Of a stretch of 64,000 bases of DNA, positions 55,431 through 64,000 are shown piece by piece. The notes under the pieces are model-generated. The model was not told the DNA's origin. It ran no database searches and saw nothing but the letters and a program-made list of their open reading frames with translations. The translations under genes and the position numbers were made by a program. The stretch lies in contig NZ_CP098604.1 in assembly GCF_024499015.1 (NCBI RefSeq), forward strand, positions 2,728,001-2,792,000, in the 5' to 3' direction. Origin of the DNA: Xanthomonas hortorum pv. pelargonii. Its GTDB lineage: Bacteria; Pseudomonadota; Gammaproteobacteria; Xanthomonadales; Xanthomonadaceae. The stretch's first letter is position 1; each line of letters opens with the position of its first letter.

Positions 55431-57047
55431 ATGTCTGCCACCGCTTTCGCTCCACGCTCCACCGAACGCGCCACTCCCGGTCTGTCGCTGACCACGCAGT
55501 TGGCTGGCCAGGCAGAACTCCTGCCAGCCGCCGCGTTGGCGTTGCTGGTGTCGCTGCACCGCGCGATCGAACCCGGTCGCCAGCAGCGCCTCGCCCAGCG
55601 GCGGGTGCGCCAGGCCGAGTTCGACGCCGGCCAGTTGCCGGACTTCCGCCCCGACACCCGCGCCATCCGCGCCGGCGACTGGCGCGTGGCCGCACTGCCG
55701 GCGGCGCTGCAGGACCGCCGCGTCGAGATCACCGGCCCCACCGATCCGAAGATGGTCATCAACGCGCTGAATTCCGGCGCCAAGGTGTTCATGGCCGACT
55801 TCGAAGATTCCACCGCGCCGACCTGGCGCAACCTGCTGGCCGGGCAGCGCACGTTGGCCGCCGCGGTCCGCGGCGATCTCAGCTTCGATGCGCCCAACGG
55901 CAAGCATTACGCATTGCGGCCGGAAGCCGAACGTGCGGTGTTGATCGTGCGCCCGCGTGGCTGGCATCTGGACGAGAAGCATGTGCTCGTCGATGGTCAG
56001 CCGCTGGCCGGCGGTCTGTTCGATGCCGCGTTGTTCGCCTTCCATAACGGCCGCGCGCTGCTGACCAAAGACCGTGGCCCGTATCTGTACCTGCCCAAGC
56101 TGCAGAGCATGGAAGAAGCCGCGCTGTGGGAGACCGCGCTGGCGCATATCGAAGCGATGCTCGGCCTGCCGCATGGGCAGATCAAGGTGACCGTGCTGAT
56201 CGAAACGCTGCCGGCGGTGTTCGAGATGGACGAGATCCTGCACGCGCTGCGCGATCGCATCGTCGGGCTGAACTGCGGGCGCTGGGATTACATCTTTTCG
56301 TATCTGAAAACCTTTCGCGCGCACCGCGACCGCGTACTGCCCGAGCGTGGTCAGGTCACCATGACCCAGCCGTTTTTGAAGGCGTATTCGGAACTGTTGA
56401 TCAAGACCTGTCATCGCCGTGGTGCGCATGCCATGGGCGGCATGGCCGCGCAGATTCCGATCAATCACGACGAAGCCGCCAACGAGCAGGCGATGGCCCG
56501 CGTGCGCGCCGACAAGCTGCGCGAAGTCACCGCAGGCCACGATGGCACCTGGGTGGCGCACCCGGCCTTGATTCCGGTGGCGATGAAATTGTTCGACGAG
56601 CACATGCCCACCGCGCATCAGCATCACGTCTTGCGCAACGACGTGCAGGTGACGCGCGACATGTTGATCGCCCCCTCGCCGGGCAACGTCACCCGCGCAG
56701 GGTTTGAGGGCAATGTGGAAGTGTGCGTGCGCTACCTGGCCGCCTGGCTGGACGGCAATGGCTGCGTGCCGATCCATAACCTGATGGAAGACGCCGCCAC
56801 TGCAGAAATCAGCCGTGCGCAACTATGGCAGTGGCTGCATCACGGCCAGCATCTGGACGACGGCACTGTGATCGATCAGCAGTTATTGCAGACCGCGTTG
56901 CGTGCGCTGCCGGCACGCCTGGGCGCGACCAACGCACTGCCTGGCGCTGCGCGCATCGACGACGCCATCGCCTTGCTGGAAACACTCAGCCGCGCCGATG
57001 AACTGGCCGACTTCCTTACCGTGCCGGCGTACCGATTGATCGATTGA
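55431..57047 (+). CDS. aceB: Malate synthase A
   Basis: Malate synthase condenses glyoxylate with acetyl-CoA to malate. The 538-residue protein has the A-type length, the FMADFEDSTAPTWRN motif, the catalytic Arg region VRPRGWHLDEKH, the metal site LIETLPAVFEMDEILH, NCGRWDYIFS, and the late SPGNVTRAGFEGNVEV with NLMEDAATAEISRAQLWQW containing the catalytic Asp. ATG 55431 (MSATAFAPRS) is chosen; an in-frame upstream start at 55374 has no domain support. It leads an operon with aceA, 192 bases downstream. Confidence 0.95.
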   Translation: MSATAFAPRSTERATPGLSLTTQLAGQAELLPAAALALLVSLHRAIEPGRQQRLAQRRVRQAEFDAGQLPDFRPDTRAIRAGDWRVAALPAALQDRRVEITGPTDPKMVINALNSGAKVFMADFEDSTAPTWRNLLAGQRTLAAAVRGDLSFDAPNGKHYALRPEAERAVLIVRPRGWHLDEKHVLVDGQPLAGGLFDAALFAFHNGRALLTKDRGPYLYLPKLQSMEEAALWETALAHIEAMLGLPHGQIKVTVLIETLPAVFEMDEILHALRDRIVGLNCGRWDYIFSYLKTFRAHRDRVLPERGQVTMTQPFLKAYSELLIKTCHRRGAHAMGGMAAQIPINHDEAANEQAMARVRADKLREVTAGHDGTWVAHPALIPVAMKLFDEHMPTAHQHHVLRNDVQVTRDMLIAPSPGNVTRAGFEGNVEVCVRYLAAWLDGNGCVPIHNLMEDAATAEISRAQLWQWLHHGQHLDDGTVIDQQLLQTALRALPARLGATNALPGAARIDDAIALLETLSRADELADFLTVPAYRLID

Positions 57048-57239
57048 TCTATCCGCTGCAGCGACAGGCCACAGCACGCGTGCTGTCGCTGCAACCCATC
57101 AACGCAACGCACTACGTCAACACCGCACACCGCCCGATTGCGCCCACGCGCAACGACGGCCATGCCATGCCCCGCGCACAGCACACCGCGCGATTCCTTC
57201 CTCGTTGCATCCGCCGTATCCCTGTCAGGAGAACGCACC

Positions 57240-58535
57240 ATGAGCAACACACTGCAGACCGCCGAACAGATCCAGCAGGACTGGGCCAGCAACCCACGCT
57301 GGACCGGCATCACCCGCAATTACACCGCGGCCGATGTGGTGCGCCTGCGCGGCACCGTGCATGTCGAGCATTCGCTGGCACGATTGGGCGCGGACAAGTT
57401 GTGGGCCTCGCTGCACACCACGCCGTTCGTCAATGCGCTGGGCGCGTTGACCGGCAATCAGGCGATGCAGCAGGTCAAGGCCGGTTTGAAGGCGATTTAC
57501 CTGTCCGGTTGGCAGGTCGCCGCCGATGCGAATCTGGCTGGGCAGATGTACCCGGACCAATCGCTGTATCCGGCCGATTCGGTGCCGGCGGTGGTCAAGC
57601 GCATCAACAACACCTTGCTGCGTGCGGATCAATTGCACCACGCCGAAGGCAACGATGACATCGACTTCCTGCAGCCGATCGTGGCTGATGCCGAAGCCGG
57701 CTTCGGCGGCGTACTCAACGCCTTCGAGCTGATGAAGGCGATGATTGAAGCCGGCGCGGCCGGCGTGCATTTCGAAGATCAATTGGCGTCGGTGAAAAAG
57801 TGCGGCCACATGGGCGGCAAGGTGCTGGTGCCTACGCGTGAGGCGATCGAAAAGTTGAATGCCGCGCGTCTGGCGGCCGATGTGTTGGGCGTGCCTACGC
57901 TGTTGATCGCACGCACCGATGCCGAAGCGGCCGATCTGATCACCAGCGATGTGGATGCCAACGATCAGCCGTTCACCACCGGGCAGCGCACTGTCGAAGG
58001 CTTCTTCAAGACCCGCAACGGGCTGGATCAGGCGATCAGCCGTGGGCTGGCTTACGCACCGTATGCGGATCTGATCTGGTGCGAAACCGGCAAGCCGGAT
58101 CTGGAATTCGCGCGCGCCTTCGCCCAAGCTATCCATGCCAAGTTCCCCGGCAAATTGCTGGCCTACAACTGCTCGCCGAGCTTCAACTGGAAGAAGCACC
58201 TGGACGACGCCACCATCGCCAGATTCCAGACCGAACTGGCGAGCTACGGCTATAAATTCCAGTTCATCACCCTGGCCGGCTTCCATGCCTTGAATTACGG
58301 CATGTTCAACCTGGCCCATGGTTACGCGCGCCGCCAGATGAGCGCCTTCGTCGAGCTGCAGCAGGCCGAGTTCGCAGCGGCGGACATGGGCTTTACCGCA
58401 GTCAAGCATCAGCGCGAGGTGGGCACCGGGTACTTCGACGCGGTGACGCAGGCGATTCAGCAGGGGCAGTCGTCCACCACCGCGCTGCGTGGGTCGACCG
58501 AGGAAGAGCAGTTTCACAGTGAAAAAGCGGCTTAG
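57240..58535 (+). CDS. aceA: Isocitrate lyase
   Basis: Isocitrate lyase splits isocitrate into succinate and glyoxylate, the first step of the glyoxylate bypass. The 431-residue protein carries the signature [13 protein letters not shown] with catalytic Cys188, and [17 protein letters not shown] lies before ATG 57240. With aceB it lets the cell grow on acetate and fatty acids, which fits the thiolase and fatty-acid genes in this window. Confidence 0.97.
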   Translation: MSNTLQTAEQIQQDWASNPRWTGITRNYTAADVVRLRGTVHVEHSLARLGADKLWASLHTTPFVNALGALTGNQAMQQVKAGLKAIYLSGWQVAADANLAGQMYPDQSLYPADSVPAVVKRINNTLLRADQLHHAEGNDDIDFLQPIVADAEAGFGGVLNAFELMKAMIEAGAAGVHFEDQLASVKKCGHMGGKVLVPTREAIEKLNAARLAADVLGVPTLLIARTDAEAADLITSDVDANDQPFTTGQRTVEGFFKTRNGLDQAISRGLAYAPYADLIWCETGKPDLEFARAFAQAIHAKFPGKLLAYNCSPSFNWKKHLDDATIARFQTELASYGYKFQFITLAGFHALNYGMFNLAHGYARRQMSAFVELQQAEFAAADMGFTAVKHQREVGTGYFDAVTQAIQQGQSSTTALRGSTEEEQFHSEKAA

Positions 58536-58600
58536 AACGACTAACAAAACGTGGCGAGCGCCTTCCTGGCGGCCGCGCAGTAGTTTTTGTTAGCCGCTCT
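58534..58600. repeat. Long hairpin with CTAACAAAAC arms after aceA
   Basis: AGAACGACTAACAAAAC (58534-58550) pairs with GTTTTTGTTAGCCGCTCT (58583-58600), enclosing GTGGCGAGCGCCTTCCTGGC. It overlaps the aceA stop region. The loop itself is GC-rich and partly self-complementary. Confidence 0.65.
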
Positions 58601-58639
58601 TAGCCTGCAGCAAGCCGCCATGTGCAGCTCGGGAGGGAG

Positions 58640-58666
58640 AGGGCTCGGGAAACCGGGCCCTTTTTG
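58640..58666 (+). terminator. Rho-independent terminator of the aceBA operon
   Basis: AGGGCTCGG and CCGGGCCCT pair (one G-U) around GAAA, followed by TTTTTG. Confidence 0.85.
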
Positions 58667-58789
58667 TCACCTCATACCCGTCATTCCGTCTCTTCATTCG
58701 TGAGAAATAGTGTGACCTGGTGCTGAACAAAGGGGTCCTGTAGGATTTGTCCATGGGCTAACGTTGTAGGCCAGCCTAAGGGAATCTGG

Positions 58790-59866
58790 ATGACTTGCTA
58801 CAACACCGCAGGCGCGGTCGAACCGACTGGAGGCGTTGCCAAAACGTTGTCCGACGGGCTGCATGCGCTGATGACTGCCGAAGAGCTGGCGTTTTTCGCC
58901 CGCTTCGGCCGTGCGCGCGAGTTGGCGGCGGGCCAGGCGCTGTTCGAGCGTGGTGCCGTGGGCACGCAGATGTTCATCGTTGTCAGCGGCCAGATCGATC
59001 TGGATTTTGGCGAGGACCTGATGCTCAAGCATCTGGGCCCGGGCGAATTTTTCGGGGAACTCGGCTTGCTGATCGGCGACCACGCACGCAGTGCCGGCGC
59101 CAGTGCCTCTACCGACAGCCGTCTGATCGAACTGGCCCACGACGATTTTCAGCGCCTGGTCGATCACGACCCGTCGATGGTGGCGCATTTTCTGCGCCGC
59201 TCCATCGTGCGTGTGGTCAACAACGAGCAGTTGCTGATCCGTCAGCTGCGCCGTCGCAACCACGATCTGGAAGCGGCGCTGGACAATCTCTATGTCACCT
59301 CGCACAAACTCAACCACACCGAAGAGTTGAGTCGCACCGACGAGCTCACCGGCCTGCACAACCGCCGCGGTTTGGCGCTGCATCTGCAGGAATGTCGGCG
59401 TTCCGGCGCGGTGCCCGGTGTGGGCCTGATCCTGATCGATTGCGACCGTTTCAAGCGCATCAATGACGAATTCGGTCATCTGGCCGGCGACCGTGTGCTG
59501 CAGAACGTTGCCCATGCACTGCGCTCGGTGATCGCCGATGGCGATCTGGCTTGCCGGCTGGGCGGCGACGAATTCTGCGTGCTGGTCGCGCAAGGCACGC
59601 GGGAACTGATGCACCACATCGGGGAATGCATCGTGCGTGCGGTGGAAGCACGCCTGGGCAACACCCAGAGCGAGCAAGGCTGCTCGGTCAGTCTCGGCCT
59701 GTGCATGATCGATGCGGATGCGGCATGGAACGACTGGTACACGCTGGCCGATAGCGCGTTGTACCAGGCCAAGCGGCAGGGCGGTAACGTGTTGTGCATG
59801 CACGAAGCAGCTGCGCCGGGCAGTACGCTGGTATCGGGCAACACGCTCGCCTCTGGCAATCACTGA
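58790..59866 (+). CDS. Cyclic-nucleotide-binding domain / GGDEF diguanylate cyclase
   Basis: A 358-residue cytoplasmic protein. Residues 25-140 form a cNMP-binding beta-roll (GTQMFIVVSGQIDLDFGEDL, GPGEFFGELGLLIGD). A coiled linker leads to a GGDEF domain (about 180-345) with the intact active site RLGGDEF (GGDEF 258-262). The inhibitory I-site RxxD is absent (ADGD in its place), so product feedback is not expected. It probably makes cyclic di-GMP in response to a nucleotide. The neighbour encodes a cyclase-like protein, which may supply that nucleotide. Confidence 0.92.
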   Translation: MTCYNTAGAVEPTGGVAKTLSDGLHALMTAEELAFFARFGRARELAAGQALFERGAVGTQMFIVVSGQIDLDFGEDLMLKHLGPGEFFGELGLLIGDHARSAGASASTDSRLIELAHDDFQRLVDHDPSMVAHFLRRSIVRVVNNEQLLIRQLRRRNHDLEAALDNLYVTSHKLNHTEELSRTDELTGLHNRRGLALHLQECRRSGAVPGVGLILIDCDRFKRINDEFGHLAGDRVLQNVAHALRSVIADGDLACRLGGDEFCVLVAQGTRELMHHIGECIVRAVEARLGNTQSEQGCSVSLGLCMIDADAAWNDWYTLADSALYQAKRQGGNVLCMHEAAAPGSTLVSGNTLASGNH

Positions 59867-59869
59867 GCA

Positions 59870-62521
59870 ATGAGCACGCGCACCCACGCACGCAAGGATG
59901 CGTCGTCGGAAGCGATCCAGGCCCCGCGTCTGCGCACCTTGCTGTTGACCGATCTATGCGATTCCACCGCACTGGTCGAGCGTATTGGTGACAACGCCGC
60001 CGCCGCATTGTTCCGCGAGCATGACCGTCGGGTGGTCAAACTGCAGCAGCAATGGCGCGGCCGTCTGATCGACCGCTCGGACGGGTTGTTGCTGCTGTTC
60101 GATCGCCCTATCGATGGCCTGGGCTTCGCACTGGATTACGCACGTGGACTCAAGGCGATGGGCGATGCCCGCGCGCTGACGCTATGCGCGCGCCAGGGTC
60201 TGCACGTCGGCGAAGTGCTGACCTGGCGCAACAGCGACGAAGCGGTGAGCATCGGCGCCAAACCGCTGGAAGTGGAAGGCCTGGCCAAGCCCACCGCCGC
60301 CCGCCTGATGTCGATGGCACGGCCCGGGCAGATCCTGATCTCGGCGGTGGCCGAGTCGCTGACGCATCGTGCTGCGCGCGAACTTGGCACGCATGCTGAG
60401 CGACTGTTGTGGAAATCCCACGGTCGCTGGCGCTTCAAGGGCGTGCCTACGCCAATGGAGATTTACGAGGTCGGCGAGATCGATGTCACGCCGCTGCGCG
60501 CGCCCAGGCATTCGCCCAAGGCATGGCGCGATATTCCGTTATGGCGCCGGCCGGCAGCGCTGTTGGCGGAAACCTTGTTGGTCGTCACTGTCTGTGTGTC
60601 GGTGTGGTTTTTCACTCGCGCCGAGCCCGCAATCGCTTTCGCCGAACGCGGCTGGGTGGTGGTGGGCGACTTGCGCAATCTGACGGGCAATACGCTGCTC
60701 GACAGTTCGCTGGAGCAGGCGCTACGCATCAGCCTGGAGCAGTCGCGCTACGTCAATGTCCTGAGCGATATGAAAGTGCGCGACACAATGACCCGGATGA
60801 AGCGCGATCCGGACAGCGTTGTCGTCGATCGTGCCATCGCCTCGGAAGTGGCCATGCGCGATGGCGCCAGTGCAGTCATTCTGCCGACTGTGGCCGAGAT
60901 TGGGGGCAAGCTCCGCTTCAGTGTGGAGTTGGTGGATCCACGCACGCAGACCACGGTGTACTCGGAGTTTGTGCAAGGCGATGGCTTACCGTCTGCGCTG
61001 TTGTCCGTAGATCAGGTCACCCGTAAGTTGAGGCAGGGACTTGGCGAAGTTGTCGCTTCGATCGACAAGCATTCGGTGCCATTGCCCGCCGTCACCACCT
61101 CAAGCCTGGATGCATTGCGTGCCTATGCCCTCGGTGTCGACGCCACGGTGAAAGGCCAGTGGAGCCAAGGCATGGAACTCTTCGAGCGCGCAGTTGGCAT
61201 CGACCCGGAATTTGCCTTGGCCTATCTGGGCGCAGCACGCATCAAGGTCGCCATCTCCGACCGCGATGGCGCGCTGCCGTATCTGGATCAAGCGATCCGT
61301 TTCCGCCGGCGTTTGCCGGAGCGTGACCAGCTCTATCTGGATGCCTGGGCGGCCGAGTTGCGTGCGCCCGAGAAAGCGTTGCCGCTGTGGCGAACTCTGG
61401 CATCGCTGTATCCGGACAATTTCGCTGGAACCGCCAATGCCTCCTGGCATCTATTCGTAGCCAATCGTTTTGCCGAGGCGCTTCCCTATGCGCAGGCAGC
61501 CGATGTTCCGCAGGATCCGTTACGTGCGATCGCCACGGATCGGGTTGGACGCATTTTGCTGGCTCAGGGAAAAGCCGAGGCCGCATTAAAATATTTTGTC
61601 CCTGATGACGTTGATCGCGCCGGTCCGCTACGGCGGCGGGCCAGCGCATTAGCATCACTGAATCGCTACGCCGAAGCACAGCAAGCGCTCGATACGATCG
61701 TGAGGAGCGGCTATGTCAACGACGATGTGGTGCCGTTGATCGACCGCACCAGTATTGCGATCGATCAGGCCGACTGGATGGCTGCGCGCGCTTCCATTGC
61801 GCAAGCTCTGACGCGTAGCAAGCAGGCCGACGATTTCCTTTATCGGCAGTTCCTGGTCATTGCGTTGACGACGGACGCCCTAACCGATCCGGCCACCCCA
61901 ACCAAGCTGAAGCCGACGTTCGATCGGTTGACATCAGCAGTAACCGACGACAGGTTGGCGATGGCGAACCAGCAAGACAATGCAGCGATGGTCTTGATCG
62001 TGGCCAGCCACGCACAACGCAGCGGCGACGATAGTCTGACCGCGCGCGCGCTTGAGGCGATCAAGCCGGCACTGGTACATGAAACGCCGGTACTTGCCGA
62101 CCTTCGCGCGATTGTCGAAGCCCAACATCTTGCGCTGACGGGCGACCGTGCGGCGGCTATTGCGCACCTGTCAGTCGGTGACGACACGCTCGTCCAGACC
62201 CGCGTTGCGCTGTATGCGCTGCTGACCGACAGCGGACGGCATGCCGAAGCGCTGCAACAAGCACGTTGGCTATCCCTGCGCCGAGGTCGCGCTTACATCG
62301 AGGCGAACGCGTCACAAACGCTGCAGCCGCTCAATGTGGCCGATGCGCGGCTGGCACAGCTATGGATGGCCGAGTCGTTGCATGCACTCGGCCGCACCCA
62401 CGAGGCACGCGAACAGGCGCAGGCATTTGTACGTGCGTGGCCTGTGTCGCGTCTGCCCGCTTACCTGCGCACCAGGGTAGAACGGATGCTCTCCGATTCG
62501 AAGGCAAAGATCACGGTGTGA
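59870..62521 (+). CDS. Class III cyclase-homology / TPR membrane protein
   Basis: An 883-residue protein that starts 4 bases after the GGDEF gene. Residues 20-200 are a class III nucleotide cyclase homology domain. Metal-binding Asp28 (LLLTDLCDST) and Asp71 (DRSDGLLL) are present, but the motif that should read VNxAAR is KPTAAR, so the transition-state Asn is missing and activity is doubtful. A membrane helix (about 228-249) separates it from a periplasmic FlgO-like and TPR region (about 265-870; GDLRNLTGNTLLDSSLEQAL). Its last 61 bases overlap the RiPP precursor gene on the other strand. Confidence 0.87.
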   Translation: MSTRTHARKDASSEAIQAPRLRTLLLTDLCDSTALVERIGDNAAAALFREHDRRVVKLQQQWRGRLIDRSDGLLLLFDRPIDGLGFALDYARGLKAMGDARALTLCARQGLHVGEVLTWRNSDEAVSIGAKPLEVEGLAKPTAARLMSMARPGQILISAVAESLTHRAARELGTHAERLLWKSHGRWRFKGVPTPMEIYEVGEIDVTPLRAPRHSPKAWRDIPLWRRPAALLAETLLVVTVCVSVWFFTRAEPAIAFAERGWVVVGDLRNLTGNTLLDSSLEQALRISLEQSRYVNVLSDMKVRDTMTRMKRDPDSVVVDRAIASEVAMRDGASAVILPTVAEIGGKLRFSVELVDPRTQTTVYSEFVQGDGLPSALLSVDQVTRKLRQGLGEVVASIDKHSVPLPAVTTSSLDALRAYALGVDATVKGQWSQGMELFERAVGIDPEFALAYLGAARIKVAISDRDGALPYLDQAIRFRRRLPERDQLYLDAWAAELRAPEKALPLWRTLASLYPDNFAGTANASWHLFVANRFAEALPYAQAADVPQDPLRAIATDRVGRILLAQGKAEAALKYFVPDDVDRAGPLRRRASALASLNRYAEAQQALDTIVRSGYVNDDVVPLIDRTSIAIDQADWMAARASIAQALTRSKQADDFLYRQFLVIALTTDALTDPATPTKLKPTFDRLTSAVTDDRLAMANQQDNAAMVLIVASHAQRSGDDSLTARALEAIKPALVHETPVLADLRAIVEAQHLALTGDRAAAIAHLSVGDDTLVQTRVALYALLTDSGRHAEALQQARWLSLRRGRAYIEANASQTLQPLNVADARLAQLWMAESLHALGRTHEAREQAQAFVRAWPVSRLPAYLRTRVERMLSDSKAKITV

Positions 62522-62799
62522 TTGGCGTTCTGGGTCAGGTAGCTATGCAACTCGGCGCGGGCCAGCGCAATCTCTTCCTTCGAGGCGAGCTGATTGGTGG
62601 TCATGCAGAAGTATGGCTCTCCCACGCTGGGCACGCTGTCGTCGGCGTTCGCGCCGGCTGCGCCAATCCGGGCAAGCGCTTGAGCCGGATTACATTGAAA
62701 GCATTCGCGGAAGTCGTCGTCGCTGGACAGCAGCTCCAGCAGCTTGTCGGCAATGGATGCATCGAGCGGAGGATGTGCGTTGTCGGCTGAGTCGGTCAT
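62461..62799 (-). CDS. RiPP-type precursor with nitrile-hydratase-like leader
   Basis: A 112-residue peptide. The leader (about 13-50) reads DASIADKLLELLSSDDDFRE and NPAQALARIGA, the pattern of NHLP-type leader peptides derived from nitrile hydratase alpha chains. The remaining 60 residues are the candidate core, with one Cys (65) in GEPYFCMTT and Cys33 and Cys36 in the leader. From memory this matches the TIGR04509-type modified-peptide family that occurs with a SagB-related dehydrogenase. It diverges from such a gene at 62893. The product is unknown. Confidence 0.8.
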   Translation of the reverse strand: MTDSADNAHPPLDASIADKLLELLSSDDDFRECFQCNPAQALARIGAAGANADDSVPSVGEPYFCMTTNQLASKEEIALARAELHSYLTQNANHTVIFAFESESIRSTLVRR

Positions 62800-62892
62800 G
62801 GTCTTGCCTGCAGAATGAGGGAGTGTGGTGCGTGGTGTGACAGGAGAGCTGACACAATATCGACCATGCTCATGCGTCCTTGAGATGTTCCT

Positions 62893-64000
62893 ATGCAGAT
62901 CCGTCGCTGTGCCACGCTGTTCTTCGAACTTCGCAACGATGCGGTGTTCGATCTTGCTCACTTGCTTGCTGGCGGCGATGGGCTGCGTCGTCGCGCACGA
63001 TGGCTGGCACTGGCGCCGCATCTCGATGCAGAAGTGGAGGTCGGCACAGCCGAGCGCGAGTGGTTGAGCGAGTTGAGCCCGACGCGCTGGCGATCAATCG
63101 ATCAGACGCAGCCACCACCGGCCTGGCTCGATGGGTTGATCGAGCAGGGGCTTGTGATCAGCGATCAACCGGAGCATGCAGCGCATCGCAACAATGACGA
63201 GCGGGTGCAGCAGCAGCGCTGGTGGCCATTGGCTGCGTTGTGGCACCGCTTCGCGCGTTGGAAAGGCGAGGACAGCGTGGCGACGATGGAGGCGCAAGGT
63301 CTGACGACTGCAGAAGGCATGGTGGAGCGCCTGGGTGCGCCGCCGGCAGAAGTCGTTAGCCGCGGCGAAGGAGGCGCCGAGGCCCGAATAGCGTTGCCGC
63401 GCGCAACGCCGGGTACGTTCGATCAACTGCTGGCGCGGCGCGTGACCTGCCGCAATTTCGATACGCAGCGCCCTCTATCAAGCGAATTATTGGCCCAGAT
63501 GCTCGAACGCAGCGTCATGGCGAGCGCGCGGATCGAGGTCGGGCACGACACCGCATTCTTGAAGAAGCCAGTGCCATCGGGAGGCAGCCTGCATCCCACC
63601 GAAACCTATCTGCTGGTGCAGCGGGTCGAGGATATGGCCAGCGGCCTTTATCACTACCGCCCGCTCGACCATGCGTTGCACCCCTTGCCATCGCCTGCAC
63701 AGCCGCTCGCGGACTTCGCACGCAAGGCAGTGTCGGGGCAGCACTGGTTTGCCGATGCGCCGGTGCTGTTGATTCTGGCGCCGCGGTTTTTACGTAGCTT
63801 CTGGAAATATCGGAACCATGCCAAGGCTTACCGCGCAATGATTCTGGACGTGGGCCATATTGCACAGACGCTCTATTTGAGCGCGACCGATTTGGGGCTG
63901 GGAGCGTTTGTCACCTCGGCAATCAACGAGGTGGATATCGAACACGCGCTAGGCCTGGATGGCCTGCAGGATGGCCCGTTGGCCATCTGCGGCTTCGGTT
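62893..64000 (+). CDS. SagB-type peptide-maturation dehydrogenase (3' end outside window)
   Basis: The frame from ATG 62893 stays open to the window edge (369 codons). An N-terminal 170-residue region is followed by a nitroreductase-fold FMN domain: LLARRVTCRNFD (179-190), VPSGGSLHPTETYLLVQ (227-243), GLYHYRPLDHAL (251-262) and LYLSATDLGLGAFVTSAIN. This is the SagB type, which oxidises azolines to azoles in peptide natural products. Its neighbour is a leader-bearing peptide, so peptide maturation is likely. From memory it fits the TIGR04511 family. No cyclodehydratase gene is visible in the window; it may lie beyond the edge. Confidence 0.87.
   Translation, partial: MQIRRCATLFFELRNDAVFDLAHLLAGGDGLRRRARWLALAPHLDAEVEVGTAEREWLSELSPTRWRSIDQTQPPPAWLDGLIEQGLVISDQPEHAAHRNNDERVQQQRWWPLAALWHRFARWKGEDSVATMEAQGLTTAEGMVERLGAPPAEVVSRGEGGAEARIALPRATPGTFDQLLARRVTCRNFDTQRPLSSELLAQMLERSVMASARIEVGHDTAFLKKPVPSGGSLHPTETYLLVQRVEDMASGLYHYRPLDHALHPLPSPAQPLADFARKAVSGQHWFADAPVLLILAPRFLRSFWKYRNHAKAYRAMILDVGHIAQTLYLSATDLGLGAFVTSAINEVDIEHALGLDGLQDGPLAICGFG

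Noticed and set aside
1..64000. CRISPR arrays, tRNA or rRNA genes, prophage or complete insertion sequences
   Set aside because: No regularly spaced direct repeats, cloverleaf sequences, rRNA words or transposase frames were seen on reading.

Overview
The window is a GC-rich chromosomal segment of a Xanthomonas. The evidence is the Ax21 outer-membrane protein gene, a complete oleABCD olefin cluster with its usual intervening genes, the order rhodanese-secB-gpsA, a hemD-hemX-hemY operon, ubiJ-ubiB, a divergent LysR/aceB-aceA unit, and several kinds of intergenic hairpin repeat typical of the genus. OleA is close to, but from memory not identical with, the X. campestris protein, so the species is left open. 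No rRNA, tRNA, CRISPR array, prophage or insertion sequence was seen.

Layout, left to right. 0-2.3 kb: end of ntrB and all of ntrC (nitrogen control). 2.7-4.0 kb: two tandem Cu/Zn superoxide dismutases. 4.2-7.2 kb: an unknown protein, a thiolase and a small membrane protein. 7.4-10.5 kb: hemD-hemX-hemY on the minus strand. 10.7-14.8 kb: a GT25 glycosyltransferase, a thioesterase-fold protein, a secreted protein, rhodanese, SecB and GpsA. 15-20.5 kb: ax21, a quinone-linked pyruvate dehydrogenase, and a histidine kinase/sigma-54 regulator pair. 20.9-25.6 kb: two proteins built from one repeated module, a frameshifted MFS transporter, trmL, a VQVRP-repeat protein and a DUF4156 lipoprotein. 25.7-36.3 kb: the ole cluster, interrupted by a Fic gene, a cysteine-cluster gene, a winged-helix/TPR membrane regulator and a serine hydrolase. 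36.3-46.9 kb: housekeeping genes (ddlA, ubiJ, ubiB, truC, arfB, an isoaspartyl peptidase, a frameshifted dcp). 47-49.2 kb: a large effector-like gene with a frameshift near its start. 49.6-55.3 kb: a metallo-hydrolase, TetR, a VOC protein, a deleted AraC gene, an antiporter and LysR. 55.4-58.5 kb: the glyoxylate bypass. 58.8-64 kb: a cNMP-binding/GGDEF protein, a cyclase-like/TPR protein, and a divergent RiPP-type precursor and SagB-like dehydrogenase cut by the window edge.

Themes. OleA condenses two fatty acyl-CoAs, OleD reduces the product, OleC makes a beta-lactone, and OleB decarboxylates it to a long-chain olefin. Here the cluster carries extra genes, including a Fic enzyme with its own inhibitory motif, a winged-helix tail and three identical 9-bp half-sites just upstream. 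The right edge holds the most novel-looking system: a peptide with a nitrile-hydratase-like leader facing an FMN dehydrogenase, next to a nucleotide-signalling pair.

Four genes are broken (MFS, dcp, effector, AraC). Two of the breaks are explained by loss of one A from a homopolymer, one by a 5-bp tandem duplication and one by an internal deletion. The homopolymer cases could be sequencing errors.
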